From positions 164,310 through 228,309 of the forward strand of contig NZ_JAENBO010000003.1 in the NCBI RefSeq assembly GCF_016481305.1: a stretch of DNA of 64,000 bases. The letters run 5' to 3'. The DNA comes from Streptococcus pacificus (GTDB lineage Bacteria > Bacillota > Bacilli > Lactobacillales > Streptococcaceae). The number at the start of each line of letters is the position of its first letter. The stretch's first letter is position 1. The notes below the pieces were generated by a model. That model searched no databases and was not told the DNA's origin. It worked only from the letters and a program-made list of their open reading frames with translations. A program made the position numbers and the translations under genes. Positions 1-7,463 of the stretch are shown here, one piece after another.

Positions 1-748
1 TTAAGGTGGATTTTCCTTCTTTACGATAGCTTGGTAAAATGGGTTGTAAGAGGGTCATTAAATGTTGATAGAACTCTTCTGATTCTTGATGATTCATCAC
101 GTAGTCATACACGGGTTGATCAAGACCTGTCATCGGCCTTAACTCAGGTTGGTAATGAGGATTTGGTAAAAAACGGACATCAAACACAAGGTCAGCATCT
201 AAAGGTAATCCGTATTTGAAACCAAAACTAATCACTTCTATACGAAACATTTTTTGCTGATTGTCCCCAGAAAACTGATCAACAATCGTTTGACGCAGTT
301 GTCTAGGTGTTAGGGTTGTGGTATCGACCACATTTTGGCTAAGGCTTTTTAGAGGTGCTAACAATTCTCTTTCTAATTTTATTCCATCTAACACACGACC
401 ATCCGCAGACAAAGGATGACTTCTTCTGGTTTCTTTGTAGCGAGAAATCAACTCACTATCTGTGGCATCAAGAAATAAAATTTTAACCGAAATCTGATCA
501 TTAAGTTCTAAATCATCTAAAATATTGGTTAACTCAGAGAAGAATAACCGACTTCTCATATCAACGACTAAAGCCACTTTATGATTTTCATTGGCCTGTA
601 AAACCAACTCTAAAAACTTGGGCATGAGGGTTGGTGGCATATTATCAATAGTAAAATAACCCAAATCTTCAAAAGATTGGATGGCAACCGTTTTTCCAGC
701 ACCACTCATTCCTGTAACAATAACGAGGTTAATGGTTTGATCAGACAT
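1..748 (-). CDS. rapZ: RNase adapter protein RapZ, N-terminal part (cut by window edge)
   Basis: The frame opens at the ATG complementary to 746-748 and stays open to the window edge, giving about 249 residues of a family that is usually near 295. The N-terminus shows a P-loop, GMSGAGKT, after the first beta strand, then ALVVDMRSR, typical of the RapZ/YvcJ nucleotide-binding family. The C-terminal part begins with [19 protein letters not shown], also a family signature. RapZ binds nucleotides and small RNAs and, in other bacteria, controls amino-sugar synthesis or envelope functions. In Firmicutes it normally sits in front of yvcK and whiA, which would lie left of this window. The identification is firm; the role in streptococci is less well defined. 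Confidence 0.93.
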   Translation of the reverse strand, partial: MSDQTINLVIVTGMSGAGKTVAIQSFEDLGYFTIDNMPPTLMPKFLELVLQANENHKVALVVDMRSRLFFSELTNILDDLELNDQISVKILFLDATDSELISRYKETRRSHPLSADGRVLDGIKLERELLAPLKSLSQNVVDTTTLTPRQLRQTIVDQFSGDNQQKMFRIEVISFGFKYGLPLDADLVFDVRFLPNPHYQPELRPMTGLDQPVYDYVMNHQESEEFYQHLMTLLQPILPSYRKEGKSTL

Positions 749-784
749 GGCAACTCCTTCTCTCTTTTTCTTTTCTATATTATA

Positions 785-815
785 TCAAAAAATTCACCAT
801 CCTTGTGGTGAATTT
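785..815 (-). terminator. Intrinsic terminator of the thioredoxin/CcdA genes
   Basis: A perfect 9-bp stem (aattcacca at 791-799 with tggtgaatt at 806-814, six-base loop) is followed on the minus strand by a short T run. It lies directly after the stop of the thioredoxin gene and before rapZ. A TATAAT-like hexamer on the minus strand just beyond it may be the rapZ -10. Confidence 0.75.
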
Positions 816-830
816 CTTTTTATGATTAAC

Positions 831-1388
831 TTATTGTAAAAGCTCTAATTGTTCTTCTAGCATTTCTTCATTGATTTGACCTGGGTAGTATTTTGCTAAG
901 CTACCATCGCTATTAATGAATACATGTGTCGGAAAAGCTCTTATGGCATAATCTTCCATAAAGTGATCACTACTATCAAAATAAACTGGATAAGTAGCGC
1001 CAAGTTCTTCTGCTGCTGCTAAAATAGTGGCAGAGTCTTTGTCAGCTGGATTACTATTTTTAAATTGTTTATCATTTGGTGAGGTAACAGATAAAAAGAC
1101 GATATCATCCTTATCTTTCACTTTTTGATAGACTTTTTCTAATTCTGGAAATTCTCGCTTACAAGGGCCACACCAGCTCGCCCAAACATTAACATAAACT
1201 TTTTTCCCTTTCAAATCACTTAAGGAAATCGTTTCACCGTTCTCATCAATCAAGGTGAAATCAGGAGCTTTTTCTGTCTTTGTTTCTTGAGTTGTTTTAG
1301 TATTATTATTTGATGGCTCATTATCTTGTGTGGTTGAGCAAGCTGTTAGTAAAAAAACTGATACTAGTAATAAAAAATATTTTTTCAT
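831..1388 (-). CDS. TlpA/ResA-like extracytoplasmic thioredoxin lipoprotein
   Basis: 185 residues. The first 17 form a lipoprotein signal (LLLVSVFLLTAC), with Cys17 as the predicted lipid anchor. A Ser/Thr/Asn/Lys-rich linker follows, then an AhpC/TSA-thioredoxin fold with the active-site motif WCGPC at residues 72-76. The protein should sit on the outer face of the membrane and reduce or exchange disulfides, fed with electrons by the CcdA protein encoded 13 nt upstream. The pair resembles the streptococcal Etrx/CcdA systems that supply methionine sulfoxide reductases, but no msr gene is visible here. Its position beside a bacteriocin locus whose peptides contain cysteines is suggestive only. 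Confidence 0.9.
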   Translation of the reverse strand: MKKYFLLLVSVFLLTACSTTQDNEPSNNNTKTTQETKTEKAPDFTLIDENGETISLSDLKGKKVYVNVWASWCGPCKREFPELEKVYQKVKDKDDIVFLSVTSPNDKQFKNSNPADKDSATILAAAEELGATYPVYFDSSDHFMEDYAIRAFPTHVFINSDGSLAKYYPGQINEEMLEEQLELLQ

Positions 1389-1401
1389 GGGTTAACCTTT
1401 C

Positions 1402-2115
1402 TTATATTAAATGATTCATAACAGTCGTAAATGATCCCGTCATAATGCTAATGCCAATCACAAGTAGAATAAGACCAGAAATAACTTTCGTATATTTGAC
1501 AAATTTTACTTGTTGTTTAAAGAAGTGAAGCATCTTTTGTGAAAAAATAGCTACTAATAAAAACGGAAGCATAAAACCAATAGAATAAACTAGCAAAAAG
1601 AGGATGCTAAGACTTCCTTGATGGGAACTAGCGTAAAAGAAGACACTCGCTAAAATGGGACCAATACAGGGACTCCAAGAAAAACTAAAGGTAAATCCTA
1701 GTAAAAACGCTAAGAGAGGTCCTACTTTTTGTCCCACCTTGTAAACAGTTTGTTTGGCTGAAAATTCTCTTAATAAAAAGTCAATTTTAAGCCAGCCAAT
1801 TTGAAATAGCCCCATCGCAATCATCAAAACACCACTAATCATCTGTAAAATTTTTAGATGTTCATTTAAAAAACGGCTTAAAAGACTACTTGCAAAAGCT
1901 AAGATAAAAAAGGTCAAAGCGATTCCTGAAATAAAGCACAAGGTATTAATCAAAACTCTTTTTTGGCGATTGCCTAAATGGTTTTGGCTATCCTTATCAC
2001 CATCTCCTGCTAAAATACCAATATAGATGGGTAAAATAGGCAAGACACAGGGTGAAAAAAAGGATAATACCCCTTCTAAAAAGAGGGCTAATACTGTGAT
2101 ATTTTGAAATGCCAT
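1402..2115 (-). CDS. ccdA: CcdA-type thiol-disulfide transmembrane electron carrier
   Basis: 237 residues, mostly hydrophobic, with about six membrane segments. The two conserved cysteine motifs are present: SPCVLP at residues 21-26 and SPCIGP near residue 150. These residues carry electrons from cytoplasmic thioredoxin across the membrane. The gene is followed 13 nt later by the TlpA-like lipoprotein, its expected partner, so the two form an operon. Start chosen at the ATG preceded by a GAGGAGG-type ribosome binding site. Confidence 0.93.
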   Translation of the reverse strand: MAFQNITVLALFLEGVLSFFSPCVLPILPIYIGILAGDGDKDSQNHLGNRQKRVLINTLCFISGIALTFFILAFASSLLSRFLNEHLKILQMISGVLMIAMGLFQIGWLKIDFLLREFSAKQTVYKVGQKVGPLLAFLLGFTFSFSWSPCIGPILASVFFYASSHQGSLSILFLLVYSIGFMLPFLLVAIFSQKMLHFFKQQVKFVKYTKVISGLILLVIGISIMTGSFTTVMNHLI

Positions 2116-2174
2116 ATCATCCTCCTCAATATAGTTATTATCGCTAAGAATAACATTCTTGCAAAAATGATTGG

Positions 2175-3365
2175 TTACTTACTAACTTCATCTGAAATAA
2201 TAGCATCTCTATTCTTAAAATAGAGTAGAGGTGCTAATAACAGCAATAAAATACCTAATAAAATAAAAGTTCTAGCAAAGCCTATATTATCAATCAACCA
2301 ACCTGTCAACGGAAAAACAATGATCATTGATAAGCTAAAACACATGGCATTGACACTCAAAAGTGTGGCTCTGACTTCACTTGGTAGCTTGTGTTGTAGG
2401 TCGTTGTTGAAAATCGGTAAAAACAAAGCATACAGACCATTACTAAAGAGATAAATAAGAGCGTAGCTAACAACATGACCAGTGATAGCAAAGATAAAAC
2501 TAAGTCCTGTTAGAAAAACTAAGATTGGAAAAACACACTTAGAATGCCATTTTTCGCCAATGCGACTGGCCAACCAAACAGCTAAAACATTAATCACACT
2601 ACCTAAAAGCATGATAAAACTAATTTGCCAAACGGTTAAATTGGGTAATTCATTTTGATAGTAGAAATAAAACATACACATGATGCTAGCCACAAACTGG
2701 AAACTGAGCATCCAAAAGAGCAACCCTGGTTTTTCTTTAAATTCTTTTGAAACGACTAAGACAATCGATTTTAAAGTGGTTTGTTCACCTTCTTTAGCTT
2801 TTAACTGTGGTTCTTTCATCAGATAGATTAACCCAATACCAATCAATGACAAAACAATCATGATGTAGTAAGTATAATGTAAAAGACCATGAACAAAAAA
2901 ACTAGCCATAACACTGCCAAGTGCTAATCCTGCTTCAACAAAGCCAGCAATGACACTTGTGATTTTTAAGTAGCGTGACTCAAGACCGGCCTCTTTAGCC
3001 GACTCAAAAAGCATGGCAGAATCCGTTCCTGAGCTAAAATTATAGCCTAAGGCGGTTAGAATCATAGCAATGGCATAAATCCAGAAATTGCCTTGTCCCA
3101 AAATCATTAAAAGACTGGATAGGATAGTCATCACTCGACTGATATAAAGATTGGTTTTATAGGTGAATCGATCTGCCAGCATGCCTGAAGGAATTTCAAA
3201 AAGAATACTAGTCCCATGAAATAGACTTTCCAAAAGACCAACTTCTAATAAACTCATCCCGTTTTGGCTTAGAAACAAGACCCAAAAAGTGGTGATGCCA
3301 AAAAAGGATAGGAAATCTAATCCTCCAAGAAGGCTGATATTGCGACGATATTTTTTCTGATACAT
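2175..3365 (-). CDS. MFS transporter (12-segment efflux-like permease)
   Basis: 396 residues with about twelve hydrophobic segments. The loop between segments 2 and 3 carries the MFS signature as GMLADRFTYK (residues 61-70). It resembles small streptococcal drug or metabolite exporters of the major facilitator superfamily. The substrate cannot be read from sequence. It lies 59 nt upstream of ccdA in the same direction and could be co-transcribed. No blp-type operator is seen in front of it, so it probably lies outside the pheromone regulon. Confidence 0.85.
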   Translation of the reverse strand: MYQKKYRRNISLLGGLDFLSFFGITTFWVLFLSQNGMSLLEVGLLESLFHGTSILFEIPSGMLADRFTYKTNLYISRVMTILSSLLMILGQGNFWIYAIAMILTALGYNFSSGTDSAMLFESAKEAGLESRYLKITSVIAGFVEAGLALGSVMASFFVHGLLHYTYYIMIVLSLIGIGLIYLMKEPQLKAKEGEQTTLKSIVLVVSKEFKEKPGLLFWMLSFQFVASIMCMFYFYYQNELPNLTVWQISFIMLLGSVINVLAVWLASRIGEKWHSKCVFPILVFLTGLSFIFAITGHVVSYALIYLFSNGLYALFLPIFNNDLQHKLPSEVRATLLSVNAMCFSLSMIIVFPLTGWLIDNIGFARTFILLGILLLLLAPLLYFKNRDAIISDEVSK

Positions 3366-3503
3366 GCTGTTTTATTCTCCCTTACTATCAGACATTATAT
3401 CATAAAAGACCCTGCCGAATCAGCACTATCTGGCGTCATTTTGAAAAAAATTAATGAGCCAATTGGCGTCGTTGAGGCTGTTGTTATAGTCATTATTAGT
3501 CAG

Positions 3504-4115
3504 TTAAACTAGTAATGGCACTATCAATATAATTGTATTAATCCCTGCATGACATAGGATTGAAACCCACAAATTATTGCTCTTTTTATAGGCAGTACCT
3601 AATATTGCTCCAAAGAGTGCATAATAGCCAAATGAAGCAAATGTTTCTGGACCATGTAGGATTGAAAAAATGCTAGAAGTGAGTACAATACCCAACCATG
3701 TGTTTTTAAAAGCACCTTTTTGGATAAATCCTCTTAAAAACAACTCTTCTTCCAATGGAGCAAAAATGGTAATGCTTAAAACTAATAATAATTGATAACC
3801 ATCTGTTATCAAACTATTAGTAATATCAGTTCCCGACCGTGAATGAAGGACAAAAACAGAACTGTAAATAGCGGAATATAAAAAAATTGTCACCAAAGCC
3901 AGAAGAAAAATTAACCATTGCTTTTTAGTTGGAAAACGAAGTTTGTCTATCTCAGACTTTTGAAAATACCGGAAACTAAGCCACAATAAAACAATCTCTA
4001 CCAGGACTTGAACAACATCACTGATGGCTTGATTATCAAAATGAAACATATATACTATAGCCCCTAAAAAAAGAGGACCTAATAACCCAATAAAAAAATT
4101 ACCAACTCTTTCCAA
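3504..4115 (-). CDS. CPBP-family intramembrane metalloprotease (Abi), last gene of the immunity operon
   Basis: 203 residues with several membrane segments. The CPBP/CAAX-protease motifs are visible: EEELFLRG at residues 122-129, LHGPETFASFGYYALFGAILG near 153-173, and CHAGIN near 190. Such proteins in bacteriocin loci (BlpY, PncP, SkkI types) act in self-immunity. The TTG start at 4113-4115 is preceded by AAAGGAG at six to seven bases. It is about 24 nt from the previous small gene and is probably read from the blp-type promoter at 5852-5918. It is clearly paralogous to the protease at 8594. Substrate unknown. Confidence 0.88.
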   Translation of the reverse strand: MERVGNFFIGLLGPLFLGAIVYMFHFDNQAISDVVQVLVEIVLLWLSFRYFQKSEIDKLRFPTKKQWLIFLLALVTIFLYSAIYSSVFVLHSRSGTDITNSLITDGYQLLLVLSITIFAPLEEELFLRGFIQKGAFKNTWLGIVLTSSIFSILHGPETFASFGYYALFGAILGTAYKKSNNLWVSILCHAGINTIILIVPLLV

Positions 4116-4139
4116 GTTCTTCTCCTTTTTATAATTCTT

Positions 4140-4307
4140 TTAGCGGTAAAGCCGTCTAAGCATTCTCAAGCAGATGGAATTCCCTTTTTTCTGTGCTAGT
4201 TCTTTTTTATAACGCTCACGCTCATCTTCCATACCGTCTTTAAGTACAAAATAAACAATAAGTACAGTTCCTAAAATAAAAATCAGTTCCTTTAACCACT
4301 GCATCAT
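4140..4307 (-). CDS. Small single-pass membrane peptide of the immunity operon (55 aa)
   Basis: A short frame between two immunity genes. It starts at the ATG complementary to 4305-4307 (AAAAGGGA ribosome site) or at the next codon, also ATG. It encodes one hydrophobic segment (residues 8-22, IFILGTVLIVYFVL) and then a highly charged tail with DGMEDERERYKKE. No family recognised. Position, direction and ribosome site argue that it is a real gene of the operon; similar small hydrophobic immunity peptides occur in blp loci. Confidence 0.65.
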   Translation of the reverse strand: MMQWLKELIFILGTVLIVYFVLKDGMEDERERYKKELAQKKGNSICLRMLRRLYR

Positions 4308-4374
4308 TTTTTCCCTTTTAAGATTTTATGTTATTTAATTGGACAGGTTATTTGCTTAACTTGTCCTATTAATT

Positions 4375-4710
4375 TTACATCATAGCAATTGGACCATATA
4401 GTTTAAGATTTGGTTTGATGTCTTCAAAATGGAAACGATCGTAGGCTTTCCATGCTTGATAGGCATCAGTTTCCAGCTTTAATTGTCCAATCCCAACCAA
4501 AAGACTGGCTCTTTGATGAAATTTTTCCAATTCAAGCAAAATAACATTGTTAATCTTTTTTGTTTTTTCAATGGTTCTCATCATATCATCAATATTATTT
4601 TGGAATCTTTGTTCATCTCCCAACCCTTTTTTAGAGTTTTGAAATTTTTGATTTAAATCATTGATAAGTGTACTTGCTTCTTTTAGTGTGTCTTTAGTAA
4701 ATGTTGTCAT
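4375..4710 (-). CDS. Putative bacteriocin immunity-type helical protein
   Basis: About 111 residues, predicted all-helical and soluble (TKDTLKEASTLINDLNQKFQNS near the start). Start taken as the second ATG at 4708-4710, eight bases from a GGAGG; the ATG two codons earlier is too close to it. The size and helical build fit small bacteriocin immunity proteins such as the enterocin A immunity group, but I see no decisive motif. It is the fourth gene of a six-gene operon and lies 17 nt after the previous one. Confidence 0.65.
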   Translation of the reverse strand: MTTFTKDTLKEASTLINDLNQKFQNSKKGLGDEQRFQNNIDDMMRTIEKTKKINNVILLELEKFHQRASLLVGIGQLKLETDAYQAWKAYDRFHFEDIKPNLKLYGPIAMM

Positions 4711-4727
4711 TATCATATCCTCCTTTT

Positions 4728-5048
4728 TTAATCTGATAATAATTGATAGGCTTTTTGAAACTGCTTTTCACTTAGAACCTGATGGTTTGTTCCATCAACA
4801 TAGTCCCCAATATAGCCATTTCGATACATGTAATAACCCATGAAGCCACCGCCACCAGCACTCCCAGTCATTCCCATTTTTAGGTTTGCTCTAGTATCTG
4901 GATTAAGACCAGCTAATAGGATTAAGACATGATTATCCACCCATCTCATATAGTTTTTGACAAAGGCTTGTTTGACCCAATCAGGTTGGTTAGAATCACG
5001 ACTAACTTTCCAAACATCTACCTCTTTGCCACGATACATCGCTTTCAT
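4728..5048 (-). CDS. Unknown protein with glycine-rich centre, in the immunity operon
   Basis: 106 residues: an N-terminal part with KEVDVWKVSRDS and WVKQAFVKNY, a glycine-rich stretch GMTGSAGGGGFMGYYMYRNG near residues 59-78, and a C-terminal part GDYVDGTNHQVLSEKQF. No signal peptide or clear membrane segment, and no family recognised. It lies 12 nt after the previous immunity gene and 17 nt before the next, so it is surely co-transcribed. An immunity or processing role is an inference from position only. Confidence 0.7.
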   Translation of the reverse strand: MKAMYRGKEVDVWKVSRDSNQPDWVKQAFVKNYMRWVDNHVLILLAGLNPDTRANLKMGMTGSAGGGGFMGYYMYRNGYIGDYVDGTNHQVLSEKQFQKAYQLLSD

Positions 5049-5060
5049 AATAACCTTCTT

Positions 5061-5387
5061 TCATCCAAGTGACAGTTTTAAAAATCGAAATACTAAAAAA
5101 TGAAACAGAGAAGCACTCCCCGCTGTTGATAAACGTTCAATAGTATCGATTAATTTTCTAGCGTCTTCAGGAAGCGTCACACCCGCAGCCACAATTTTTT
5201 GATTGACTGTTGAAACAAATTCCTTGGCTCTCTGTCGCAGAATCATATCATTTGACTTGCCTTCTTCTAGGAATACTAAAAAAGTCTTGGTCAAGTGATT
5301 TAAGTTGATTTTTTCATTAAGGGTGTACTCATCTCTAATGATTTGATACAAGTTTTTAACTGTTGCTTTTAGTGCCTTTTTCAACAT
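5061..5387 (-). CDS. Bacteriocin immunity-type helical protein
   Basis: 108 residues starting MLKKALKATVKNLYQIIRDEY. The ATG at 5385-5387 is preceded by AAGGGG at a good distance, which decides the start; a frame 14 codons longer lacks a ribosome site. The protein is predicted helical, with an amphipathic C-terminal helix rich in Leu and Phe (LFHFLVFRFLKLSLG). It resembles the enterocin A immunity superfamily: a four-helix bundle acting on the inner membrane face to protect the producer. The target bacteriocin is unknown. Second gene of the operon. Confidence 0.75.
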   Translation of the reverse strand: MLKKALKATVKNLYQIIRDEYTLNEKINLNHLTKTFLVFLEEGKSNDMILRQRAKEFVSTVNQKIVAAGVTLPEDARKLIDTIERLSTAGSASLFHFLVFRFLKLSLG

Positions 5388-5452
5388 TATTGACCCCTTT
5401 CTTGTCTCCAACCAGTAGATAGCCTTCATTACAAAATCATAACTTCTTTTGA

Positions 5453-5776
5453 TTATCCTTTAAATGCAAAAGGATGTATCTTGCTTGTCGTTTCAGATGA
5501 GCTGTTTAATGCCTGAATTTGATGCCATACCTCACTGCCTTCTTTCGATAAAACAATACCACCAGGCATTAAATGTCTTCCAAATACTATAACAAAGCGG
5601 CGTAATTTAGAAGCTACTACAGTTTCACCTTCTTCTTTAGAGTGACGAAGGTCTAAAAATTCCTGGATCGTTTTGAGAGCATTTTGTTTAGGCTCACTAG
5701 CAATAGCCATGGCAGCAATTTCTTTTTCCAAGCTTGTCACTAAAGCAATACTTTTTTCTTTATAAGAGGTTGTCAT
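5453..5776 (-). CDS. Bacteriocin immunity protein, first gene of the operon
   Basis: 107 residues, helical. The segment ASKLRRFVIVFGRHLMPGGI and the following EGSEVWHQIQAL resemble the third and fourth helices of enterocin A-type immunity proteins. The same pattern occurs in the protein at 6827 (SLKVKWLIKEIGAIKHDGPV then EESELCRSIEDI). A ribosome site AAGGAAAGG precedes the ATG. The gene is the first after a blp-type operator and a TATTAT -10 at 5852-5857, so it and the five genes after it should be induced by the pheromone. Confidence 0.78.
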   Translation of the reverse strand: MTTSYKEKSIALVTSLEKEIAAMAIASEPKQNALKTIQEFLDLRHSKEEGETVVASKLRRFVIVFGRHLMPGGIVLSKEGSEVWHQIQALNSSSETTSKIHPFAFKG

Positions 5777-5851
5777 AATTTTTTCCTTTCCTTTTTACAT
5801 CATTGCGTATGTCATTGATTTTTAATACTATAGTGATGTTTTTATAACTAA

Positions 5852-5918
5852 ATAATAGCACAATAAATTATTTTAGTTATCCTTTTTCCTAAACAGTCAT
5901 TGAAATTTCTTAAATGGG
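5852..5918 (-). promoter_or_regulatory. BlpR-type operator and promoter of the immunity operon
   Basis: Read on the minus strand, CCCATTTAAG, 11 bases, ACTGTTTAGG (5888-5918; 21 bp from start to start), then 30 nt, then TATTAT (5852-5857). Geometry is identical to the other operators of the region. Confidence 0.82.
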
Positions 5919-5953
5919 GAAAAATTCTTCAAATCACAAAAACTTAAATCATT

Positions 5954-6020
5954 TCCATTCAAGAGCTTTTAGTAGCCGTTTAGGAAATGAAAAACATTTT
6001 TGGCGGATAAATGTTATACT
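5954..6020 (+). promoter_or_regulatory. BlpR-type operator and promoter of the small peptide gene at 6070
   Basis: TCCATTCAAG (5954-5963), 11 bases, GCCGTTTAGG (5975-5984), 30 nt, TATACT (6015-6020). It points away from the immunity-operon operator, so the two promoters are divergent with 35 bp between operators. Confidence 0.82.
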
Positions 6021-6069
6021 TAATTTACTTAAACTGTAATTGTACAAAAAATCTTATTGGAGGTTTCAA

Positions 6070-6237
6070 ATGAAAAAATTAGCTAAGTATGCTGGATTGC
6101 TGATTGCTTTTCTCTCTCTATCCTATCCGATTAAAGAATATTTTGGACGAGGAAGTTTGCTTGCAATTATTTTTTCCGGCCTAATTTTTCTAGTGCTTTA
6201 TAGAGTCATTAATGAAAACAAAAAACATAAGAATTAA
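6070..6237 (+). CDS. Small two-segment membrane peptide under pheromone control
   Basis: 55 residues. ATG at 6070 preceded by GGAGG; a TTG ten codons earlier is in frame but has no ribosome site. Two hydrophobic segments (residues about 6-18 and 29-43) are followed by a basic tail NENKKHKN. There is no double-glycine leader, so it is not a class II bacteriocin. The build fits small membrane immunity peptides. Its own operator and its own terminator make it a single-gene transcription unit on the strand opposite to its neighbours. Confidence 0.72.
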   Translation: MKKLAKYAGLLIAFLSLSYPIKEYFGRGSLLAIIFSGLIFLVLYRVINENKKHKN

Positions 6238-6270
6238 GGAAATAGCTTGTAGCAGCAAAATATAGTTATA

Positions 6271-6320
6271 AAAAAGCATTCTAAATTAGACTTTAGGTTT
6301 AATGTTTAGAATGCTTTTTT
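6271..6320 (+). terminator. Bidirectional intrinsic terminator
   Basis: A 15-bp stem (6271-6285 with 6305-6319) ends in a T run on both strands. It terminates the small peptide gene from the left and the membrane protein gene at 6383 from the right. Confidence 0.85.
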
Positions 6321-6382
6321 ATAACACTTGCTTTTTAACAAGTATGATTTCAAAAATAATGACTCAGATTCTCTACTTCTAT

Positions 6383-6757
6383 TCAAGCATTTTTCATTTT
6401 GATATTGCTAATACTGAGAACATAAATGGTCACATAAAAAATAATCAAAACATGACTGTAAAAGTAGAGGAGTTCAGGTTCTAATCCTTTGAAAATCATA
6501 AAAATATAATAAGAAATCAACAAGAGTTGAAACCATTTGGTCTGATTTAAAAAACTTTTAAAACGCTTTGAAATCTGTAAGGATGTTCGATCCGTTTTTA
6601 ATGATTTATTAATCAACCAATAGATAGATACTTCAAATAGAGAGCTGTACAACAGTAACCACAATATGTTCAAATAAGGAATAGATATCATTAATCCAGT
6701 CAGACCAGATAGTATGATATTTAATAAAATGGGTAACAGTACTTTGTATTTATTCAT
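6383..6757 (-). CDS. Four-segment membrane protein of the immunity region
   Basis: 124 residues with about four hydrophobic segments and a basic central loop (NKSLKTDRTSLQISKRFKS). No family recognised. Its ATG overlaps the TGA of a frame that continues the preceding immunity gene in another phase (ATGA at 6754-6757), a usual sign of translational coupling. An immunity role is inferred from position and build only. Confidence 0.65.
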   Translation of the reverse strand: MNKYKVLLPILLNIILSGLTGLMISIPYLNILWLLLYSSLFEVSIYWLINKSLKTDRTSLQISKRFKSFLNQTKWFQLLLISYYIFMIFKGLEPELLYFYSHVLIIFYVTIYVLSISNIKMKNA

Positions 6758-6826
6758 GAGTTGCCACTTTCTTTTAACAAATAATTTAATCTTTCAGCAA
6801 AATCACAAGCTTTGAAAATGGTCTTA

Positions 6827-7162
6827 TCATATTTTAAAGAAGGCGCCATGTCCTTTGTCACTATATTTAGCATTGATGTCTTCAATAGAACGGCAAAGTT
6901 CACTTTCTTCAGTGGTCAATGTCACTGGTCCATCATGCTTAATAGCACCAATCTCTTTGATTAACCACTTCACTTTTAAAGAAATACTTAAAATACTACC
7001 ACCTTTTGGAGAAATTTCCTTAAGCCCTTCATCAATTTTAGCCACTATGGCTTGGTGAAAGGTATCGTCATAAGATGCCATTTTTTCTTTGAAGGATTCT
7101 ATTAAGGGCACAATAGTAGCTTGAAATTCTGCTGTTTTATCATCTTTTTTTGTATGAAACAT
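6827..7162 (-). CDS. Bacteriocin immunity-type protein, possibly frameshifted at its end
   Basis: 111 residues from the ATG at 7160-7162, which follows a perfect GGAGG; an in-frame TTG five codons earlier is part of that site. The protein is helical, with WLIKEIGAIKHDGPVTLT and EESELCRSIEDI matching the pattern seen in the protein at 5453. The frame stops at 6827. Just before the stop, at TTTAAAATATGA, the +1 phase opens and runs 24 more codons (ending LNYLLKESGNS) to a TGA that overlaps the next ATG. No blp-type operator is seen upstream; a TATAAT at 7219-7224 (minus strand) may be its -10. Confidence 0.68.
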   Translation of the reverse strand: MFHTKKDDKTAEFQATIVPLIESFKEKMASYDDTFHQAIVAKIDEGLKEISPKGGSILSISLKVKWLIKEIGAIKHDGPVTLTTEESELCRSIEDINAKYSDKGHGAFFKI

Positions 7163-7463
7163 TTGTATAACCTCCAATTATTCTTTGCATTAATTATGGT
7201 AAAAACATGTTCTTGAATATTATAGATCATTTTATTTGAAAGGTGGAACTGTTCAAATGATTTACTTTCTTGACTATTTCTCTAAATACAACAATTCCTT
7301 TTCGAAAAATTGAAGAGTGAGGATACTCTTTAATATCAAATCTCCTTGATAAAAAACTCCCCACTATATGTTATTTAAAAACCAATTCTTCAATATTCAT
7401 TTTTTTATGATATAAAAATCATTTCAATTTCCATTCATATTGTATAAAAATATATTGTTTTTT
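7163..7463. other. Intergenic stretch, AT-rich, no gene supported
   Basis: It holds a TATAAT-like -10 on the minus strand (7219-7224) for the immunity gene, and a weak hairpin (stem around 7312-7330, T-rich side towards 7304) that may end the thioredoxin transcript. No paired 21-bp repeat and no credible short open frame was found. Confidence 0.5.

Noticed and set aside
5975..6003. Pairing GCCGTTTAGG (5975) with ACATTTTTGG (5994) as the operator of the gene at 6070
   Set aside because: Spacing is 19 bp; the partner at 5954 (TCCATTCAAG) gives the exact 21-bp period and the 30-nt distance to TATACT.
7205..7262. Repeat-like CATTTGAAC and ACCTTTCAAA before the immunity gene at 7162 as an eleventh blp operator
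   Set aside because: The halves are 16 bp apart instead of 21, and the distance to TATAAT does not fit the 30-nt rule.
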